From positions 9,920,001-9,984,000 of the forward strand of contig NZ_CP107995.1 in assembly GCF_036116635.1 (NCBI RefSeq): a stretch of 64,000 nucleotides of DNA, in the 5' to 3' direction. The position numbers were made by a program, and so were the translations under genes. Below the pieces are notes generated by a model. It made no database searches. It had not been told where the DNA came from and was given only the letters and a program-made list of their open reading frames with translations. Shown here piece after piece: positions 60,661 to 64,000 of the stretch; positions within the stretch are counted from its first letter, which is position 1, and every line of letters starts with the position of its first letter. Origin of the DNA: Amycolatopsis sp. NBC_00345 (GTDB lineage: Bacteria; Actinomycetota; Actinomycetes; Mycobacteriales; Pseudonocardiaceae).

Positions 60661-61848
60661 GTGTCCGGTTCCGTGATCCTGGGCGCTGCCCGTACTCCGA
60701 TCGGCCGCCTGCTCGGCTCGTTGAAGGACTTCTCCGGCGCGCAGCTCGGCGGGTTCGCGATCAAGGCCGCGCTGGAGCGCGCCGGCGTGTCCCCGGACGC
60801 GGTGCAGTACACGATCATGGGCCAGGTCCTCACCGCCGGCGCGGGCCAGATCCCGGCGCGGCAGGCGGCCGTGGCCGCGGGCATCCCGATGGACGTGCCC
60901 GCGCTGACCATCAACAAGGTCTGCCTCTCCGGCCTGGACGCGATCGCGCTGGCCGACCAGCTGATCCGCGCCGGCGAGTTCGACCTCGTCGTCGCGGGCG
61001 GCCAGGAATCGATGACGCAGGCGCCGCACCTGCTGCCGAAATCCCGCGGCGGCTTCAAGTACGGCGACGTGACGATGCTCGACCACATGGCCCACGACGG
61101 CCTGTTCTGCGCCTTCGACCAGGTCGCCATGGGCGCGTCGACGGAGAAGCACAACGTCCGCTACGGCGTCACCCGCGAGCAGCAGGACGAGTTCTCCGCG
61201 CGTTCGCACCAGCGCGCCGCGGCGGCGATCGAGGCCGGGTTCTTCCGCGAGGAGATCGCGCCGGTTTCGATCCCGCAGCGCAAGGGCGACCCGGTGCTGT
61301 TCAGCGCCGACGAGGGCGTCCGCGCCGACACCACCGTCGAGAGCCTCGGCCGGCTGCGCCCGGCGTTCGCCTCCGACGGCACGATCACGGCCGGCACTTC
61401 GTCGCAGATCTCCGACGGCGCGGCCGCGGTGGTCGTCGCCAGCGCGGAGAAGGCCGCGGAGCTGGGCCTCACGCCGCTGGCCGAGATCGGCGCGCACGGT
61501 GTTGTCGCCGGCCCGGACGCTTCGCTGCACGAGCAGCCGTCCAACGCGATCCGCAAGGCACTGGCCAAGGCCAAGCTGGACGTGAGCGACCTCGATCTGG
61601 TCGAGATCAACGAGGCGTTCGCCGCCGTCGGCGTGGTCTCGGCCGAGAAGCTGGGCCTGGACCCGGCGAAGGTGAACGTCAACGGCGGCGCCATCGCGCT
61701 GGGGCACCCGATCGGCGCGTCCGGCGCGCGGCTCGCCGTGCACCTGGTGCACGAGCTGCGCCGCCGCGGTGGCGGGCTCGGCGCGGCCGCGCTGTGCGGT
61801 GGCGGCGGCCAGGGCGACGCCCTGCTGCTGCGCGTCCCCTCGGCGTAA
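60661..61848 (+). CDS. Acetyl-CoA acetyltransferase (thiolase)
   Basis: 395 residues. Catalytic Cys in INKVCLSGLDA, His in NGGAIALGHPIGASGAR and the second Cys in ALCGGGGQGDA. The short loop and length favour a biosynthetic acetoacetyl-CoA thiolase. GTG 60661 follows GGAGG (60653); TTG 60649 would be upstream of it. It likely provides acetoacetyl-CoA for the Ccr route or removes it. Four bases separate its stop from the meaB start. Confidence 0.92.
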   Translation: MSGSVILGAARTPIGRLLGSLKDFSGAQLGGFAIKAALERAGVSPDAVQYTIMGQVLTAGAGQIPARQAAVAAGIPMDVPALTINKVCLSGLDAIALADQLIRAGEFDLVVAGGQESMTQAPHLLPKSRGGFKYGDVTMLDHMAHDGLFCAFDQVAMGASTEKHNVRYGVTREQQDEFSARSHQRAAAAIEAGFFREEIAPVSIPQRKGDPVLFSADEGVRADTTVESLGRLRPAFASDGTITAGTSSQISDGAAAVVVASAEKAAELGLTPLAEIGAHGVVAGPDASLHEQPSNAIRKALAKAKLDVSDLDLVEINEAFAAVGVVSAEKLGLDPAKVNVNGGAIALGHPIGASGARLAVHLVHELRRRGGGLGAAALCGGGGQGDALLLRVPSA

Positions 61849-61852
61849 AGGG

Positions 61853-62818
61853 TTGGCTGCACCCGATCTCGACGAGCTGGTCGGCCGCGCGCGCGAAGGA
61901 CAGCCGCGCGCGGTCGCCCGGTTGATCTCGCTGGTCGAGGACGCCTCGCCGCGGGTCGCGGACATCGCCCGCCTGTTGACGCCGCACACCGGCAACGCGC
62001 GGGTGGTCGGCCTGACCGGCCCGCCCGGTGTCGGCAAGTCGACATCAACGTCCGCGCTGCTCACGGCGTTACGGTCGGCGGGCCTGCGGGTCGGGGTGCT
62101 GGCGATCGACCCGTCCTCGCCGTTTTCCGGCGGGGCCCTGCTGGGCGACCGGATCCGGATGACCGAGCACGCGACCGACCCCGGGGTGTTCATCCGCTCG
62201 ATGGCCACCCGCGGCCACCTCGGCGGCCTGTCCTGGGCGACGCCGCAGGCCGTGCGCGTGCTCGACGCGGCGGGCTTCGACGTGGTGCTGATCGAGACCG
62301 TCGGGGTCGGTCAGTCCGAAGTGGACGTCGTGAAACTGGCTGACACCACCGTGGTCCTGCTCGCGCCCGGCATGGGCGACGGCATCCAGGCGGCGAAGGC
62401 GGGGGTGCTGGAGATCGCGGACGTGTTCGTGGTCAACAAAGCCGACCGCGACGGCGCCGAGGCGACGGTGCACGACCTGAAACAGATGATCTCCCTGGCC
62501 CGCCGCGAACTGCGCGGCCCGAGCTGGCGGCAGCCGATCGTGCGGACCATCGCGTCGAAGGGCGAGGGCGCCGCCGAGGTCGTCGCGGCGCTGGATTCGC
62601 ACCATGCCTGGCTGACGGCCCACGGCGAACTCGCCCGCCGCCGCGCGGCCCGCGCCCGCGACGAGGTGGAGGCCATCGCGCTGCGCCGCCTGCGCGCCGA
62701 ACTGGCCGACCTCCGCGACGGCGACCGGCTGGCCGGCCTCGCCGACCGCGTGGTCGCCCGTGAACTGGACCCGTTCGCCGCGGCGGAGGCTTTGATCGCC
62801 GACTTGCGGGGTTATTGA
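61853..62818 (+). CDS. meaB: MeaB/ArgK-type G3E GTPase, methylmalonyl-CoA mutase chaperone
   Basis: 321 residues. Walker A GPPGVGKS at 56-63, AIDPSSPFSGGALLGDRIRM, ETVGVGQSE and the guanine-specificity NKAD. MeaB protects and loads the B12 mutase using GTP. TTG 61853 is the probable start, very close to the thiolase stop with AAAGGG as weak ribosome site; translation is probably coupled. The mutase subunits are not in the window. Order mce, thiolase, meaB matches Streptomyces. Confidence 0.9.
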   Translation: MAAPDLDELVGRAREGQPRAVARLISLVEDASPRVADIARLLTPHTGNARVVGLTGPPGVGKSTSTSALLTALRSAGLRVGVLAIDPSSPFSGGALLGDRIRMTEHATDPGVFIRSMATRGHLGGLSWATPQAVRVLDAAGFDVVLIETVGVGQSEVDVVKLADTTVVLLAPGMGDGIQAAKAGVLEIADVFVVNKADRDGAEATVHDLKQMISLARRELRGPSWRQPIVRTIASKGEGAAEVVAALDSHHAWLTAHGELARRRAARARDEVEAIALRRLRAELADLRDGDRLAGLADRVVARELDPFAAAEALIADLRGY

Positions 62819-62840
62819 CCCGGACATGCTTGCTCGCCGC

Positions 62841-62897
62841 GGTCCCTGAAGGCCACCTTCAGGGACGTACATGCCCTCAAGGTGGCCTTCAGGGACC
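62841..62897. repeat. Palindrome family C, copy C2
   Basis: 57 bp; 19-bp arms starting GGTCCCTGAAGGCCACCTT, same nested inner hairpin as C1. It separates the convergent meaB and S1 protease genes. Confidence 0.88.
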
Positions 62898-62907
62898 CGC
62901 GCCGCTG

Positions 62908-63924
62908 TCAGTGGGCCGACTGGGCCCGTTCGTAGAGCGGCTGGGTTATCGTCGCGCTGAACTGCGGTCCCACCAGGTGACGGGTGCAGTTCTCGGTGGC
63001 GTCCGAGGGGCAGACTTTCCCTGCGGCGTCGAAGAAACCCGCGTGAGTGTTGTCGCCGACGACGGTGCCCGAACCGGTAGCAGGGTCGAAATCACGCAGG
63101 CGCGGGCCGCCGCTGGAGCCGCCGCCCATCACGCACGCGGTGCCCCATTCATCGGGCGAGTCGGGGTAGTCCGCGGTGCCCGGGTAGTGCTTCGCGGGGC
63201 CGTGGCAGAAGGCGAGGCGTTCGCCGATGTACTCGGGCAAGCCCTCGCGCGCCGGGTCGGACGCCGCACGCGGGTAGCCGAACTGGTAGACGTCGGCGTC
63301 GCCCGGTGTGTCGAAGCCGATCTTCTGGGCCGCGCCCACGGCGTCTTCGACGGGCTGGCCCGCCTCGTTCGGGTTCAGCGCCACAAAGGCTTGGTCGTAG
63401 GCATCGAACTTCGCCGCGTTCTGCTGGTCGTTCGCGAGCCAGGTCTGGTCGGCGACGCCGAGCCGGCCGACGAACTTCCCGTACGGCGCCTGGCCGTCGT
63501 GGTAGCCGGGGATGAAGAGGGAATTGGCGTTCCAGGCCGGGTTTTCGCCGAGCAGGTCGGTGTTTTCGACGCAGTGCCCGGCCGTGACGACGGTGCTGCG
63601 GTTGGCGCTGCGGACCACCGTCGCCGTGCAGCTGGAGTCCTCGCCGTGGTCGGTGAAGAAGAGCCGGCCGAAGGTCGCGGCCGGGCCGGTCCACGGCGCG
63701 CCGTCGGCGGCGGCTTTCGGCGGGTTGTCCGACGACGGCTGCGTGAGCGCCTTGATCCGCTCGGGGGTCCAGTAGTCCAGTACGGCCTTCTGCTGGGCGG
63801 CCGTCACGGCGAGGTCGCTGGTGGCGACGTCCGACGCGGCGGCGGAGGCAGGGGTCACGGCTCCCACCGAGAAGAGCACGGCGGCGCCGGCGAGCAGCAC
63901 GGCGCGTAGGCGGATGATCGACAT
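62908..63924 (-). CDS. Secreted trypsin-like (S1) serine protease
   Basis: 338 residues. Signal peptide about 1-29 (cleavage ASA|AA) and a short pro-region. The catalytic triad is complete: VVTAGHC (His117), AYDQAFVAL (Asp177) and GGGSSGGP (Ser271). The pattern resembles the secreted V8/trypsin-like proteases of actinomycetes rather than classical S1A. ATG 63924 starts the signal peptide. It ends at palindrome C2. 63925-64000 holds only its upstream region. Confidence 0.85.
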   Translation of the reverse strand: MSIIRLRAVLLAGAAVLFSVGAVTPASAAASDVATSDLAVTAAQQKAVLDYWTPERIKALTQPSSDNPPKAAADGAPWTGPAATFGRLFFTDHGEDSSCTATVVRSANRSTVVTAGHCVENTDLLGENPAWNANSLFIPGYHDGQAPYGKFVGRLGVADQTWLANDQQNAAKFDAYDQAFVALNPNEAGQPVEDAVGAAQKIGFDTPGDADVYQFGYPRAASDPAREGLPEYIGERLAFCHGPAKHYPGTADYPDSPDEWGTACVMGGGSSGGPRLRDFDPATGSGTVVGDNTHAGFFDAAGKVCPSDATENCTRHLVGPQFSATITQPLYERAQSAH

Positions 63925-64000
63925 ACCGGCACGCTAGGGAGAAGTTGTCAGGCGCTGGTCAGCGTCCGATGAGCATCCGCGACTTTCGCGGGCTGCCGTG

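Noticed and set aside
14582..62897. Repeated palindromes as a possible CRISPR array
   Set aside because: Copies are kilobases apart with no spacer periodicity and no cas genes.

Overview
The window is high-GC DNA with strong third-position GC bias, abundant secreted enzymes, a SARP/AfsR-type regulator, a complete actinobacterial phenylacetate cluster, a ChoD-type flavoenzyme, crotonyl-CoA carboxylase/reductase and a Scy/FilP-like coiled-coil protein. This points to an actinomycete of the Pseudonocardiales, most likely Amycolatopsis or a close relative. That placement is inferred from gene content, not tested.

Layout. 0-2.2 kb: the 5' part of a Tat-exported GH88 hydrolase with tandem operators, then a MerR regulator divergent from an SDR. 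2.2-7 kb: a decayed cell-wall-type gene, a large SARP-NB-ARC-TPR regulator and a secreted SH3-like protein whose SH3 module resembles the end of the decayed gene. 7-12 kb: PhoD, a polytopic membrane protein and a two-component system that shares an upstream motif with it. 12-16.9 kb: a GH63-like hydrolase divergent from a ROK regulator, then a sedolisin. 17-21.4 kb: an NCS1 permease coupled to a broken cupin gene, an M4 protease and a small secreted protein. 21.5-25.4 kb: an SsuABC-type importer and a DUF218 protein. 25.4-29.1 kb: a DEAD-box helicase and an acyl-CoA dehydrogenase. 29.1-31.9 kb: a scrambled stretch holding a chymotrypsin-fold protein that has lost two of its three catalytic residues, two copies of what looks like a recombinase 3' end, and a truncated permease. 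31.9-35.6 kb: Tex and a GH18 chitinase under a DasR-type site. 35.7-42.4 kb: ChoD plus a Baeyer-Villiger-type monooxygenase, an AlkZ-like DNA glycosylase, AraC and TetR regulators. 42.5-50.7 kb: paaR-paaK-paaI divergent from paaZABCDE with two PaaR-type operators. 50.7-56.1 kb: an MptB-like mannosyltransferase, a second two-component system, a class III cyclase and a Usp protein. 56.1-62.8 kb: a Scy/FilP-like protein, ccr, SPW protein plus TetR, methylmalonyl-CoA epimerase, thiolase and MeaB. 62.9 kb to the end: an intact secreted S1 protease.

How it works together. The paa genes convert phenylacetate to phenylacetyl-CoA, epoxidise it and open the ring; the fatty-acid-type steps that follow are not in this window. 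ccr, mce, the thiolase and meaB belong to acetoacetyl-CoA, ethylmalonyl-CoA and methylmalonyl-CoA metabolism, and ccr shares a short operator with the acyl-CoA dehydrogenase at 27.4 kb. The secreted chitinase, proteases, phosphatase/phosphodiesterase and glycoside hydrolases suit a saprophytic soil lifestyle.

Across the window, three unrelated families of long near-perfect palindromes (A: four copies; B: three; C: two) sit at gene 3' ends. They are the most striking non-coding signal. The most unusual coding signal is the pseudoprotease at 29810-30586. No tRNA, rRNA, CRISPR array or intact insertion sequence was seen.
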